Source: Buttiauxella gaviniae (lineage in GTDB: Bacteria > Pseudomonadota > Gammaproteobacteria > Enterobacterales > Enterobacteriaceae). From it: a stretch of DNA of 64,000 nt. How positions within the stretch are numbered: the stretch's first letter is position 1; the number at the start of each line of letters is the position of its first letter. The stretch lies in assembly GCF_040786275.1 (NCBI RefSeq), contig NZ_JBFMVT010000002.1, positions 3,038,001-3,102,000 on the forward strand, given 5' to 3'. Positions 48,653 to 57,919 of the stretch are shown in pieces. The notes below the pieces were generated by a model. The model did no database searches. It worked only from the letters and a program-made list of their open reading frames with translations, and was not told the DNA's origin. The position numbers and the translations under genes are program-made.

Positions 48653-50263
48653 ATGAAAAAAATTGCTATTATTGGCGCAGGCCCAACGGGTATTTATACG
48701 TTTTTCTCCCTTCTAAAGAATCAGATACCGCTTTCCATTTCTCTCTATGAGCAGGCTCGTGAAGCGGGTGTCGGCATGCCTTACAGCAATGAAGAAAACT
48801 CGCGAATGATGCTGGCGAATATTGCCAGCATTGAAATCCCACCGATTTTTTTGACTTACATCGACTGGCTGCGAAACCAGAGTGAAAGCCATCTGGCGCG
48901 TTATGGCGTAGATCGCGATTCCTTGCATGTTCGCCAGTTTCTGCCGCGCATTCTTCTGGGCGAATATTTCCGCGACCAGTTTCTGGAATTGGTTGAACAG
49001 GCTAAAAAACAAGGCTTTGAGGTTGAGGTTCACGAATCATGCAAGGTTACCGATCTGGAAATTGCTTCCGGGCAGGTAAAGCTGTGGGCCGAAGGAAAAT
49101 CGCTTGCGCAGGCGTTTGATCTCGCGGTCATCGCGACGGGGCACGTGTGGCCTGATGAGGATCCTTCCGTTCGCACCTTCTTTCCAAGCCCGTGGTCAGG
49201 GCTGATGGAAGCGAAGATTCCGGCATGTCAGATTGGCATTTTGGGCACCTCTTTGAGCGCGATTGATGCTGCCATGGCGGTGGTGGTGCAGCACGGCACG
49301 TTTACGGAATCTGAAGATAAACAGATTCAGTTCCATCTTGATGAGGGGCAGGAGAAACTTAACATTACGCTTATGTCCCGGTCAGGCATTCTGCCGGAGG
49401 CGGATTTTTACTGCCCGATTCCGTATGAACCTTTGAATATTGCAACGGAAGATGCAGTCGAGAATGAAATTGCGGCGGGGTCTGACGGGTTACTGGACCG
49501 GGTTTTCAAACTCATCGTCAAAGAGATAGAGAGCGTTGACCCCGGCTGGAGCGAACGCATCTCTCTTCGCTCATTAGACGCGGACAGCTTCCCCGAAGCC
49601 TGGTTTGCCGACCGTAAAGAAAACGATCCCTTCCGCTGGGCTGAATCCAATCTTATTGAAGTTGAACGCAATAAACGTGACCGGCGAACCGTTCCCTGGC
49701 GCTACTCGATTCTGCGTTTGCATGAAGTGGTTCAGGAAATCGTTCCTCACCTTAATGAGCAGGATGCTAAACGCTTTAATGCGGGCCTCGCCCGCGTATT
49801 TATCGATAATTATGCGGCGATTCCCTCGCACTCTATTCGTCGATTGCTGGCATTACGTGAGGCCGGAATTATCAATATTGCCGCCCTGGGGACGGAATAT
49901 AAAATGGAGGTAAAAGAGCGCCAGACGGTAATATTCTCCCAGGGAGAGCGTTATGAATACGAGGTTTTTATTGATGCCCGTGGGCAAAAACCTTTAAAGA
50001 CAAAAGATCTGCCGTTCCCGACATTACGCAAACAGCTTGAGACGACAGGGGAAGATATTCCCGATGTCGGGAAAGATTACACGCTGATGGCACCAGCCTG
50101 TGCCCGGGGCCGCATTGCGTTTGGTGCATTGCCGTATCTTATGCACGATCAGCCTTTCGTTCAGGGGCTGACGGTTTGCGCAGATATTGGCGAGGCGATT
50201 GCCAACGCTATCGTCGAGCCCGCATCCCATGTACGCAAAAGAGTGCCGTTTATAGAATTATGA
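48653..50263 (+). CDS. ydhS: FAD/NAD(P)-binding protein YdhS
   Basis: Putative oxidoreductase of 536 residues, near-identical in layout to E. coli YdhS (534). The N-terminal FAD motif is KKIAIIGAGPTGIYTFFSLL (2-21); the second dinucleotide motif region ATGHVWPDE lies near 160. Conserved runs include GMPYSNEENSRMMLANIASIEIPPIF and MHDQPFVQGLT. Substrate is unknown. The ATG is used rather than the preceding TTG. Confidence 0.9.
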   Translation: MKKIAIIGAGPTGIYTFFSLLKNQIPLSISLYEQAREAGVGMPYSNEENSRMMLANIASIEIPPIFLTYIDWLRNQSESHLARYGVDRDSLHVRQFLPRILLGEYFRDQFLELVEQAKKQGFEVEVHESCKVTDLEIASGQVKLWAEGKSLAQAFDLAVIATGHVWPDEDPSVRTFFPSPWSGLMEAKIPACQIGILGTSLSAIDAAMAVVVQHGTFTESEDKQIQFHLDEGQEKLNITLMSRSGILPEADFYCPIPYEPLNIATEDAVENEIAAGSDGLLDRVFKLIVKEIESVDPGWSERISLRSLDADSFPEAWFADRKENDPFRWAESNLIEVERNKRDRRTVPWRYSILRLHEVVQEIVPHLNEQDAKRFNAGLARVFIDNYAAIPSHSIRRLLALREAGIINIAALGTEYKMEVKERQTVIFSQGERYEYEVFIDARGQKPLKTKDLPFPTLRKQLETTGEDIPDVGKDYTLMAPACARGRIAFGALPYLMHDQPFVQGLTVCADIGEAIANAIVEPASHVRKRVPFIEL

Positions 50264-50270
50264 CGTAAAT

Positions 50271-50309
50271 AAATCCCTCTCCGTCAGCTTGAGTGCGGAG
50301 AGGGATTTT
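50271..50309. terminator. Bidirectional terminator after ydhS
   Basis: AAATCCCTCTCCG and CGGAGAGGGATTT form a perfect 13-bp stem around a 12-base loop, with T tract on both strands. It lies between the convergent ydhS and epimerase genes. Confidence 0.9.
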
Positions 50310-50335
50310 CTGCGATTTATATTTTACCGTTCGGC

Positions 50336-51235
50336 CTAACTGCCCGTGGTTCTTAATACGTCGTCGACAAAACTTTTTGCTCGCGGAATATCATGCTCAT
50401 CGACATGTTCAATAATGAGCGGAAGATTCGGGTGCTTTTGCGCTAACCGTTTTAAATAGAGTGGGTAATTTAACGATCCTAATCCGGCGGCGGGTAACTC
50501 CACCGAGCCCGCCCCACGGAAGCTATTATGTTCGGCGGCACCGCCGCCAAATTTTTCTGCAACCGCATCGGTTCTTTTGCAGTCTTTGGCATGGGCGATT
50601 TTAATTTTGCTTTCCAGCACGTTGAAAATGCTGTGCAGCGTTTCATCGATGGCGTCTATGTTTTTATCATCATAATAATTGGTCGGATCCAGGGCCAGAC
50701 CTAATCCAGGGTGTTCAATCTCGCTCATCAGGCGAGCCACCTGGCTTACGGAGCCGATGATATTATTCACGTAGTTTTCAACCAGGAATACCGCGTTATG
50801 TTCGTAGGCGAAGGTCGCTAACTCCTGGGCGATGGCTTTAAATTCCTGGTAGGCCTCTTCGGTGCTGTTTTTCGGATCATAAAGCCAGTCGCTGTCGGTG
50901 TTATAGGTGCCCGTTTCACTGATGACATACGGCGTGCCAAAATCGCGGGCGTGGGCCAGAATCTCCTTCACCGCCGCAATGTTTTCTTCCCGTTTAACCG
51001 GGTCGGGGTGAACCAGGTTGGTATAAGCGGAAATTGCCACGATGGGCAAAGAGGCCTTGCGAAATGCATCCCGCACCTGATGCGCTTTCTCTTTAGTTAT
51101 TTTCCCGCGACGGAGATCAACGTCGGTAAATTCAAGATCCAACTGCACGCATCCCATGCCTGCCTGTTTAATTTTATTGATGGTTTCGTTGAGGGAATAA
51201 GGGTAATAACCTGTAAAAATACCGACGTTAATCAT
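50336..51235 (-). CDS. Sugar phosphate isomerase/epimerase (AP endonuclease 2-like TIM barrel)
   Basis: Cytoplasmic TIM-barrel protein of 299 residues in the xylose isomerase-like superfamily, which interconverts keto-sugars or isomerises inosose-like compounds. Conserved metal-site elements are visible: FLVENYVNN (Glu), GLALDPTNYYDD (Asp), KIAHAKDCKR and IIEHVDEHD. Start chosen at MINVGIFTGYYP after a GGAG site. The gene overlaps the upstream Gfo/Idh gene by four bases (ATGA), so they form one unit; inositol-type or unusual hexose pathways use such pairs. Confidence 0.82.
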   Translation of the reverse strand: MINVGIFTGYYPYSLNETINKIKQAGMGCVQLDLEFTDVDLRRGKITKEKAHQVRDAFRKASLPIVAISAYTNLVHPDPVKREENIAAVKEILAHARDFGTPYVISETGTYNTDSDWLYDPKNSTEEAYQEFKAIAQELATFAYEHNAVFLVENYVNNIIGSVSQVARLMSEIEHPGLGLALDPTNYYDDKNIDAIDETLHSIFNVLESKIKIAHAKDCKRTDAVAEKFGGGAAEHNSFRGAGSVELPAAGLGSLNYPLYLKRLAQKHPNLPLIIEHVDEHDIPRAKSFVDDVLRTTGS

Positions 51236-52362
51236 TTTGTATTCTCCGGTAATATTTCGTTGAGATAGACGGTTCTCTCTTCCTGAATTGAGACATAGCA
51301 AGCCTCAATGCAGGCCAAGGTACTGAGGTTATCTTGGGCGCTAATTAATGGAGGGCAGTTATCTTCAATCGCACACATTAAATTTGCCATGGTGCCAATA
51401 AAAGCATCCGGGAACCACTGTCTCTCCCAGCGCGGCGTGACCCAAAGCCCTGGGTTATCCCGAGATGCCAGTTTAAGGGTACTACCACAATATTCAGGTT
51501 CGCGGCGATGCCAGCCGAAATCCCCTTCCGCCAGGCCGTCGGTGCCTTCTACTCGCCAGTTTATATAGTTGTTTTTCGCACAGGGCGCTCCTGGCCACGC
51601 CCACACATCGTCCAGGCTTGTGGCAATAAGGCCATTTGCGTACTGGAAGGTGTATTGGGTGATGCCATCGGTGTGCGCAAATTTCGTTCGCGGGTCAGTT
51701 CGGCAAAGTGCGGTAATTTTTAGCGGGTTACCGAATAAAAAGCGGAAGGCGTCAATATGGTGGATAGCCATGGCGTACAGTTCCAGCTTTTTATAATCCT
51801 GTAAGAAAATCTGCCAGTCCGGAATAGCGCGCATATCAATGGAGGCGATAACGGGGTTGCCGATCAGTTGCTTCTCAATAATATATTTCAACGCGCGGAT
51901 AGACGGGTCATAGCGCATATTTGAGTTGACCGCGATGGGAATGCCACTCTCTTTGCTAAGGCGCACAATTTCTTGCCCATCTTCTAACGACATCGCCAGC
52001 GGTTTTTGGCAAAGAATACCTTTGATGTGTCTTGCGGGTGAATCAGGGGAGCAGATAAAACGCACAATTTCGAGCTGAACATGAGGCGGGACGGCAATAT
52101 CAATAATCTCTATCTGCGGATCGCAGACCATCTCTTGCCATGTCGCATAGACCTTATTTATGCCAAATATTTCCGCAAGACGCTGGCTGTGGCTCGGCTC
52201 TCTGGACGTAATCCCGTATGTTGTAAAACCTGCTTTTTGGTAGGCGACCAGATGGCAATGTTCCACAATAAAACCGGCGCCAATGATGCCAATTTTATAA
52301 TGAGAATGTTTGGGCAGTGTGGGTCGGGTGGCATGCTCTAATTGCTGTAATAACGTGTCCAT
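51232..52362 (-). CDS. Gfo/Idh/MocA family NAD(P)-dependent oxidoreductase
   Basis: Sugar or cyclitol dehydrogenase of 376 residues. The N-terminal Rossmann fold starts YKIGIIGAGFIVEHCHLVAY (22-41). The family EKP motif is CQKPLAMS here, keeping the catalytic lysine but with Gln in place of Glu. An expected active-site histidine is in AIHHIDAFRFLFG. It is first of a two-gene unit, with its own 251-base upstream gap, separate from the main operon. Confidence 0.85.
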   Translation of the reverse strand: MDTLLQQLEHATRPTLPKHSHYKIGIIGAGFIVEHCHLVAYQKAGFTTYGITSREPSHSQRLAEIFGINKVYATWQEMVCDPQIEIIDIAVPPHVQLEIVRFICSPDSPARHIKGILCQKPLAMSLEDGQEIVRLSKESGIPIAVNSNMRYDPSIRALKYIIEKQLIGNPVIASIDMRAIPDWQIFLQDYKKLELYAMAIHHIDAFRFLFGNPLKITALCRTDPRTKFAHTDGITQYTFQYANGLIATSLDDVWAWPGAPCAKNNYINWRVEGTDGLAEGDFGWHRREPEYCGSTLKLASRDNPGLWVTPRWERQWFPDAFIGTMANLMCAIEDNCPPLISAQDNLSTLACIEACYVSIQEERTVYLNEILPENTK

Positions 52363-52551
52363 AGTACCCCAGAGAGTATTGAAAGTAAAAGAAGATGAAT
52401 TGACTTTAGTCCGCCGGGCTAAAGAGTGTCATAGGTAAAATTCTCTACAATATGGATGCGAATCTCATGGCTTGCGTTATGTGAGTAAGCTCAAAAATTA
52501 AGCAGTCATGGCGGCAGTTGAGAAGGGTAGAAATATAACGAGAGCGGGTTT

Positions 52552-52576
52552 GCCTGCGCCCGAAAAGGCGCAAGGC
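52552..52576 (-). terminator. Hairpin after the aldolase operon
   Basis: GCCTGCGCC and GGCGCAAGGC form a stem with one mismatch around CGAAAA, 37 bases past the stop of the last operon gene. The 251-base gap 52363-52613 otherwise holds only the promoter region for the Gfo/Idh unit. Confidence 0.55.
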
Positions 52577-52613
52577 GTAAGCGGTGGGGAGGACTAATCA
52601 AGATGGTAGATGT

Positions 52614-53531
52614 CTATGCCTTATTACCGATGACTCCGGCGCGCAGCAGAATATTTTTAATTTCCACTTTCATCTCTTCCGTTAAAGGTGAGGCGGGTGG
52701 GAGAGAATGTACCTGTATATTTAAACCGGTTAGCTGCAAGGCATATTTCACGGCGTTATAGAAGGGCAAGTCCATACTATAAAGAGGTGGAATCCAGGAG
52801 AGGGACTGCTGAAGTTCCACTGCCTGGGCAAACTCTTGCTTGCGATAAGCCTTCAGAATCCCACAGGTAAGGTGTGGCGCGAAGTTCGCGCTGGCCGGAA
52901 TACAGCCATCTCCGCCAAGAATCAGGGTGCCCAGCAGGTATTCATCGTAGCCTGCGAAAATGGCGAAGTCAGGGCGATGCGGTTTTACCGCATGAATCGT
53001 TTCGCGGATATGCGACAGAGTATCAACGGTATCTTTGAGGCCAACAATATTCGGGCAGCTTAATGCCAGCTCACGAATGATATGGACCGGGATCTGCTGG
53101 CCGGTTAACGCCGGGAAATTGTAGAGAAGAATCGGCAACTCAAGGGCGCTGGCGATGGTTTTGTAATGGTTTAGCAGGTTGGCTTCGCTGAGCGGGTTAT
53201 ACCAGGGGTTAACCACTACCACGCCGCTTGCGCCCGTGCGTTGGGCATGCAGGCCAGCGTCAATGGTTTGCTGCGTGCCGGAGTGCGCAATGCCAATCAA
53301 CACGGGTTTTCTGCCCCCCACCTGGCGTATGCAGAACTCGGTAACTTGCTTACGCTGCGCCTCAGACATATGGGCGAACTCCCCGGCGCTGCCGAGGAAA
53401 AACAGACCGTCTACCGGGGAAGAGATCAAATGCTCAATAAGCGTCGCCTGTGCTGCGCCATCAAATACGCCATGGGCATCAAACAGCGTTGGAACCGGGG
53501 GGATAACGCCACTAAAACGAGGTTTATTCAT
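52614..53531 (-). CDS. DHDPS/NAL-family class I aldolase
   Basis: Pyruvate-dependent Schiff-base aldolase of 305 residues. The fold is seen from FLGSAGEFAHMS (46-57), and the active-site pair Tyr137 (LLYNFPALTG) and Lys166 (NIVGLKDTVD) is present. In sugar-acid pathways such enzymes split 2-keto-3-deoxy acids to pyruvate and an aldehyde. That matches the dehydratase gene upstream in the operon. It is the last gene of the eight-gene run, 24 bases after the carrier. Confidence 0.87.
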   Translation of the reverse strand: MNKPRFSGVIPPVPTLFDAHGVFDGAAQATLIEHLISSPVDGLFFLGSAGEFAHMSEAQRKQVTEFCIRQVGGRKPVLIGIAHSGTQQTIDAGLHAQRTGASGVVVVNPWYNPLSEANLLNHYKTIASALELPILLYNFPALTGQQIPVHIIRELALSCPNIVGLKDTVDTLSHIRETIHAVKPHRPDFAIFAGYDEYLLGTLILGGDGCIPASANFAPHLTCGILKAYRKQEFAQAVELQQSLSWIPPLYSMDLPFYNAVKYALQLTGLNIQVHSLPPASPLTEEMKVEIKNILLRAGVIGNKA

Positions 53532-53555
53532 AATTTTCTCCAGCAGGATAATCGG

Positions 53556-54860
53556 TTATTTAACGGATTTTATCGGTAAGACAAAAAATGAAGAGGCAAA
53601 AACAAAGATGATGGCGGCAATAAATAACGTTGAGTAATCATTATTAAATACCGACAGTAGCCACGCGGAAAGAATAGGGCTGAACGATTGCGGTAATACG
53701 GTGGCGATAGTCAGAATACCCATATCTTTACCGGCCTGTTTGCCGCCGCCGGGTAATACTTGCGTCATCAATGCCATATCAATGGAGGTATAAGCCCCGT
53801 AGCCCAAACCCAGAATTGCCGCGTAGTAATACATGCCGTTTAATGTAGGCACGAATAACGGAATCATCAAGCCAATTGCCATCAGAATGCTGGAGGCGAA
53901 CACAAAGATTTTACGGCGCTGGTATTTATCGGAAAGATAACCGGAAACCAGGCCAGAAAATAGCAAGGTGACTAAGGTAATAATGGAGATAGTGCCAATC
54001 GCGTAGTTGGAATCTTTAACGCTTAATCCAATATAGTCCTGAAGGATATACAGTTGGTAAGTCACTACCCCCTGATAACCGAGAAACATGGCGAAGCGGC
54101 CAAAGAATGCCCAGCCAAAATCTGGATATTGACGCGGGCTTACCCAAAAACTTTTGAAGAAGGTTCCCCATTTAAACGATTCCACTTCCAGCGTTCGGGT
54201 GGAGGGTTCACGGTTGATAAGCACAAATGCCACGCAGCACGCGATGATGGCAAGCCCGAACACCAGATAACCTAATTGCAGATTCCATGCGAGATAACCG
54301 GCGACAATGATCCCCACCGTACCGCCTGCGGTGGAGCCCGCACCCACAAAGCCTGAAGCGATACCACGGTTTTCAGGCCGGAAGCGGTCGGCAACCACCG
54401 TGGCTAAGGGGCCATTCATGCAGTTGAGCGAAACGGCCGCCATCAACCAAAATACGGCAATTCCCGCGACGGTAGTCACCATCGAAATCCCAAAAATCGC
54501 CAGCCCGCCGATGAGCGCCCCGCCGACAATCCACGGTGAACGCCGCCCCCAGGTGGAACGGCAGCGGTCAGATAATGCCCCGGCAATCGGCTGCGCGAAT
54601 ATCGTAAATAACAACGCCGATGTCATAACAATAGCCAGATTATTGGCTTTGTTTGCCGGATCTATTTGCGCGATATGGTTAGGTAATAAAACCGAAATTA
54701 CCCCGCAATAAAGCGCCAGTAAAACGAAGAAATTAGTAAATAACGACGCAAGGAGTATTTTCTTTTTTCTCCCTGAAACCAGTAAGGTATTTTCTGATGT
54801 TTTATCGCGAAACTGGCTGCCTGCAGTAGTAGGGTGCAGGGCATTGCTATTATCAGACAT
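53556..54860 (-). CDS. MFS sugar transporter (SLC45/GPH-like)
   Basis: Inner-membrane carrier of 434 residues with about 12 membrane segments. The loop LSDRCRSTWGRRSPWIVGGALIG between segments 2 and 3 is typical of sugar symporters such as sucrose and glucuronide carriers. It lies 69 bases after the amidohydrolase gene and is the only transporter in the operon, so it probably imports the pathway sugar. Confidence 0.85.
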   Translation of the reverse strand: MSDNSNALHPTTAGSQFRDKTSENTLLVSGRKKKILLASLFTNFFVLLALYCGVISVLLPNHIAQIDPANKANNLAIVMTSALLFTIFAQPIAGALSDRCRSTWGRRSPWIVGGALIGGLAIFGISMVTTVAGIAVFWLMAAVSLNCMNGPLATVVADRFRPENRGIASGFVGAGSTAGGTVGIIVAGYLAWNLQLGYLVFGLAIIACCVAFVLINREPSTRTLEVESFKWGTFFKSFWVSPRQYPDFGWAFFGRFAMFLGYQGVVTYQLYILQDYIGLSVKDSNYAIGTISIITLVTLLFSGLVSGYLSDKYQRRKIFVFASSILMAIGLMIPLFVPTLNGMYYYAAILGLGYGAYTSIDMALMTQVLPGGGKQAGKDMGILTIATVLPQSFSPILSAWLLSVFNNDYSTLFIAAIIFVFASSFFVLPIKSVK

Positions 54861-54929
54861 GCTTATTTCCTCAATTATTATTTTCAGCAGGGTGTAGCGA
54901 AATAAACGACATCCAAACCTTATTTGTGA

Positions 54930-55790
54930 TTATCCTCCTGAACCTGATAAATAAACCTCACGGGTATTTCCGGCCATAATGGCGTGTTTGTCACACGCGG
55001 GCAGATCCGTAATGGCTTTTTCAACGCACTGTTTCCAGCGTGAGTAGCCGCCAGCGAGATTGATAACGGGCCAGTCGCCTCCAAATAGACAGCGGCCTGC
55101 GCCGAAACAGGCGATTGCGTGCTGGATCCACGGGGCGAGTTGCTCATCTTGCCAGGTTTGCCAGTCTGCTTCCGTAGGCAGACCTGAAATTTTGCAGTAC
55201 AGAGAAGGGAACGAGGCAAGGGTAGCCAATGCGTTTTGCCAGGCGTCCCGGCCGTTGTGGGCAACATCCGGTTTTCCCATGTGATCTAACACCACTCGCG
55301 CAGTCGGTTGCTGTGTAAACAGCCAGCTTAAAAGGTGATAAACAGCAGGCAATTGCTGTGCCCGGACACATAAATCGAGAACAAAACCGGCTTCTGCCGC
55401 CGCCAGCAGACCCGCGCGGTAATGGGCATCATAAAAAAGCGCGAGCGGCTCATTCTGAAGTGAGCGGCGAATCCCCACCACGCGGGGCATGGCGCGTAAC
55501 TGGTGCAGCAGGGGAATCACCGATTCGCCCTTTTCCAGCGGTGCCCAGGCTACGATACCGGCGATGGGAAAAGGGGAATGGGCGGCTTGCTGGTTAATCC
55601 AGTTCACCTCATCTAACACCTGATTTTCCGCGCAGTCGGCCTGAACAACGATAGCCGCGTTCGGGATTTCCCCTTGGGCTGCAAAATGCTCGGGCAGATG
55701 CGCATGGTTAAGCTGTGGAACATCGCGAAGCCAGGCGTAGTCCAGCCGCCGCGGGTCCCACAGATGCAGATGGCTGTCTACCAGCGTCAT
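54930..55790 (-). CDS. Amidohydrolase-2 family sugar lactonase
   Basis: TIM-barrel hydrolase of 286 residues starting VDSHLHLWDPRRLDYAWL, with the family His pair at about 6 and 8. It closely fits the L-fucono-1,5-lactonase/L-rhamnonolactonase group (VLDHMGKPDV; CLFGGDWPVINL). In this operon it would open the lactone made by the aldo-keto reductase. Its start overlaps the aldo-keto reductase stop (ATGA). Confidence 0.85.
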   Translation of the reverse strand: MTLVDSHLHLWDPRRLDYAWLRDVPQLNHAHLPEHFAAQGEIPNAAIVVQADCAENQVLDEVNWINQQAAHSPFPIAGIVAWAPLEKGESVIPLLHQLRAMPRVVGIRRSLQNEPLALFYDAHYRAGLLAAAEAGFVLDLCVRAQQLPAVYHLLSWLFTQQPTARVVLDHMGKPDVAHNGRDAWQNALATLASFPSLYCKISGLPTEADWQTWQDEQLAPWIQHAIACFGAGRCLFGGDWPVINLAGGYSRWKQCVEKAITDLPACDKHAIMAGNTREVYLSGSGG

Positions 55791-56737
55791 TTTTGGGCTT
55801 TTCCCCCGTTGCCGGGCAGCACGTCCCAGCCCAGATTGAGCACGGGTGCCAGCAGGGCATCTATTTTCTCAAGCAATGCGCCGTCCAGCGGCCGATCGCT
55901 CCAGCGCACATTATCCAGCATGTTTTCCTGGCTGGCGGTACCGATAACGGTGGAGGCGATGCCTTGTTCAGCGGCGGTCGTCAGAGCAAACTGCAGCGCC
56001 ACCTGCGAAATAGGGGTGCCTTCGCGATCGCACAAATCAGAGACGGCGCGGCAGGCGTTCTGTACCTCCTGATGCGCCGGATGCCAGGCCGGTGCGCCAC
56101 TGCGGGTCAGCAACCCCATCGACAGCGGCGAGGCATTGAGCACGCCGATTCCGGCCTGGTTTAGCCGCCTTGCCACTGCCCCCAGGCGGCGATCCTGTAG
56201 CGTCCAGGTGCAGTAAGCCATCACGGTGTCGACTTTCTGCTCAATCGCCAGCTTTTCCAGGAATGCGAGGTCGTAACCGGTAATGCCGACGTGCCGCACA
56301 ACACCGCTCTTTTGCAGTTCACGCAGCGTGGGAAGCGCCTCCTCAACCACCTGGCGTAAGTCGCCATATTCAACGTCATGGCACTGGATTATGTCGATAT
56401 AGTCTGTGCCAAGACGCGCCAGGCTTTCATCCACGCTGCGTAGCGTTGCCTCCCGGGAAAAATCCCATTGGCTATCGCCGTAGCGCCCGACTTTGGTTGC
56501 AAGGGTATAACTTTTGCGTGCTACCCCTTTTAGCGCGATGCCCAGGGCCGTTTCCGCTTTGGTTAAACCGTAATAAGGCGCGACATCAAAATAGTTAACC
56601 TCATGCGTAAGCGCCGCTGCCACGGTTTCATCGGCTTGGTGCTGCGAGACGGGGTGATAAATGCTGCCCAACGATGCGGCACCCATCGCCAGAACGGGAA
56701 CCTGAATGCCTGTGCGCCCTAAAGCTACTGTTTTCAT
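55787..56737 (-). CDS. Aldo-keto reductase, L-fucose/D-threo-aldose dehydrogenase type
   Basis: Oxidises an aldose to its lactone in related pathways. The 316 residues retain the catalytic tetrad: Asp51 and Tyr56 (YFDVAPYYG), Lys82 (ATKVGR) and His120 (IIQCHDVEYG). The FDVAPYYGL-TKAETALG block is typical of the sugar dehydrogenase subgroup rather than reductive AKRs. It starts 15 bases after the dehydratase gene. Confidence 0.87.
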   Translation of the reverse strand: MKTVALGRTGIQVPVLAMGAASLGSIYHPVSQHQADETVAAALTHEVNYFDVAPYYGLTKAETALGIALKGVARKSYTLATKVGRYGDSQWDFSREATLRSVDESLARLGTDYIDIIQCHDVEYGDLRQVVEEALPTLRELQKSGVVRHVGITGYDLAFLEKLAIEQKVDTVMAYCTWTLQDRRLGAVARRLNQAGIGVLNASPLSMGLLTRSGAPAWHPAHQEVQNACRAVSDLCDREGTPISQVALQFALTTAAEQGIASTVIGTASQENMLDNVRWSDRPLDGALLEKIDALLAPVLNLGWDVLPGNGGKAQK

Positions 56738-56752
56738 TTTCCTGTTCCCTGG

Positions 56753-57910
56753 TTATTCATGATGTTGTGTGGATCTAAGGGATAAACGCAGCCCGGCCCG
56801 AGCAGGGCGAACGTGAGGCCCTTGCGGTGTGGCCCAACTCCCTTCGTTGAGGTGGTGAGTCAGCGCATTTTCATCCACGGTGATCCCGAGCCCCGGTGCT
56901 TCGCCCAGGATAATTCCGCCATTTTCGATGCGCTGATCGACGTGCAGCCCAAGCGGGAAATCCAGGTCCTGAACTTCACAGCTCAAATGGTTGGGAATCG
57001 CCGCCGCTGCGTGGGCGACAGGGTTGGCGTTATAGCCGACGGGGCTTACCGGTAAATTGAACGCGTGAGCAAGATTGGCGACGCGCAGGAAATGGCTGAT
57101 TCCCCAACACATCCCGGCCTGCAAGACATCCACAGCCTGTTCGCGTAGCAGCGGTTGAAATTGTTCGATGCCGGTCAGATTTTCCCCGGTGGCGACGGCG
57201 CAGTTTGTTTGCTGGCGAATGAGCGCGTGACCGGCGGCGTCCCAGCGTCTGACGGGTTCTTCAATCCAGCTCAGATCGAGCGTTTCTTCCAGGCGTCGCA
57301 CGTAGCGCACGGCCTGTTTGGCGCTCATAGATTCATTTACATCAATCATGATTGCCGGGGAGGGGGAGTTGCACAGGTACACTTCCCGTACCGCACGCAA
57401 ACGCTCAATATCCTGCTCAACGTCGAGGCCGCCTTTAAGTTTGAAAGCGCTAAAGCCGCGTTCTGCAAAACGGCGATGCAAATTCACTAACTCGCTAAGA
57501 GATAAGGGGAAATCCAGCCCAGAGGCGTAGCCGGGCACAAACGGCGAGCGAGCCCCCAACAGCCGCCAAAGTGGCTGGTTTGCCAGTTTGGCTTTCAGAT
57601 CCCACAGCGCCATATCGACCACGCCAATCGCCCCGAAAACAGAGCCCGCATGGCCGCTTTTAAAAACCCACGACTGCATTCGGTCATAAAGGGCGGTGAC
57701 GGCACGCGGATCTTCCCCTTCAATTGCCGGGAAAATACGCGCGATATCCGCGTGCCCGCCCAGCCCGACTCCGCAAACGCCTTCATCCGTTTCCAGGATG
57801 AGCAGGGGAACTTCCGTCACACCCGAATCAACGGTGCCATTAATATCGCCGATGGGTCGCCCCCAGCGATGCAACGTTTTTAGCGAACGCCAGCCTGTGA
57901 TTTTCATCAT
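56753..57910 (-). CDS. Enolase-superfamily sugar-acid dehydratase, His-Asp dyad absent
   Basis: Mandelate racemase/muconate lactonizing family protein of 385 residues. It keeps the KxK motif (Lys157, Lys159 in SAFKLKGG) and metal ligands Asp190 (IMIDVNES), Glu217 (WIEEPV) and Glu243 (ATGENLTG). The dehydratase subgroup normally has an Asp in a PD motif and a His in an SPHG-like motif; here these are Ala265 (VLQAGMCWG) and Val291 (PVSPVGYN). Metal binding looks intact, but proton transfer must differ, or the enzyme is an epimerase or racemase. The gene lies nine bases after the mutarotase. Confidence 0.85.
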   Translation of the reverse strand: MMKITGWRSLKTLHRWGRPIGDINGTVDSGVTEVPLLILETDEGVCGVGLGGHADIARIFPAIEGEDPRAVTALYDRMQSWVFKSGHAGSVFGAIGVVDMALWDLKAKLANQPLWRLLGARSPFVPGYASGLDFPLSLSELVNLHRRFAERGFSAFKLKGGLDVEQDIERLRAVREVYLCNSPSPAIMIDVNESMSAKQAVRYVRRLEETLDLSWIEEPVRRWDAAGHALIRQQTNCAVATGENLTGIEQFQPLLREQAVDVLQAGMCWGISHFLRVANLAHAFNLPVSPVGYNANPVAHAAAAIPNHLSCEVQDLDFPLGLHVDQRIENGGIILGEAPGLGITVDENALTHHLNEGSWATPQGPHVRPARAGLRLSLRSTQHHE

Positions 57911-57919
57911 TCCTCCCTG

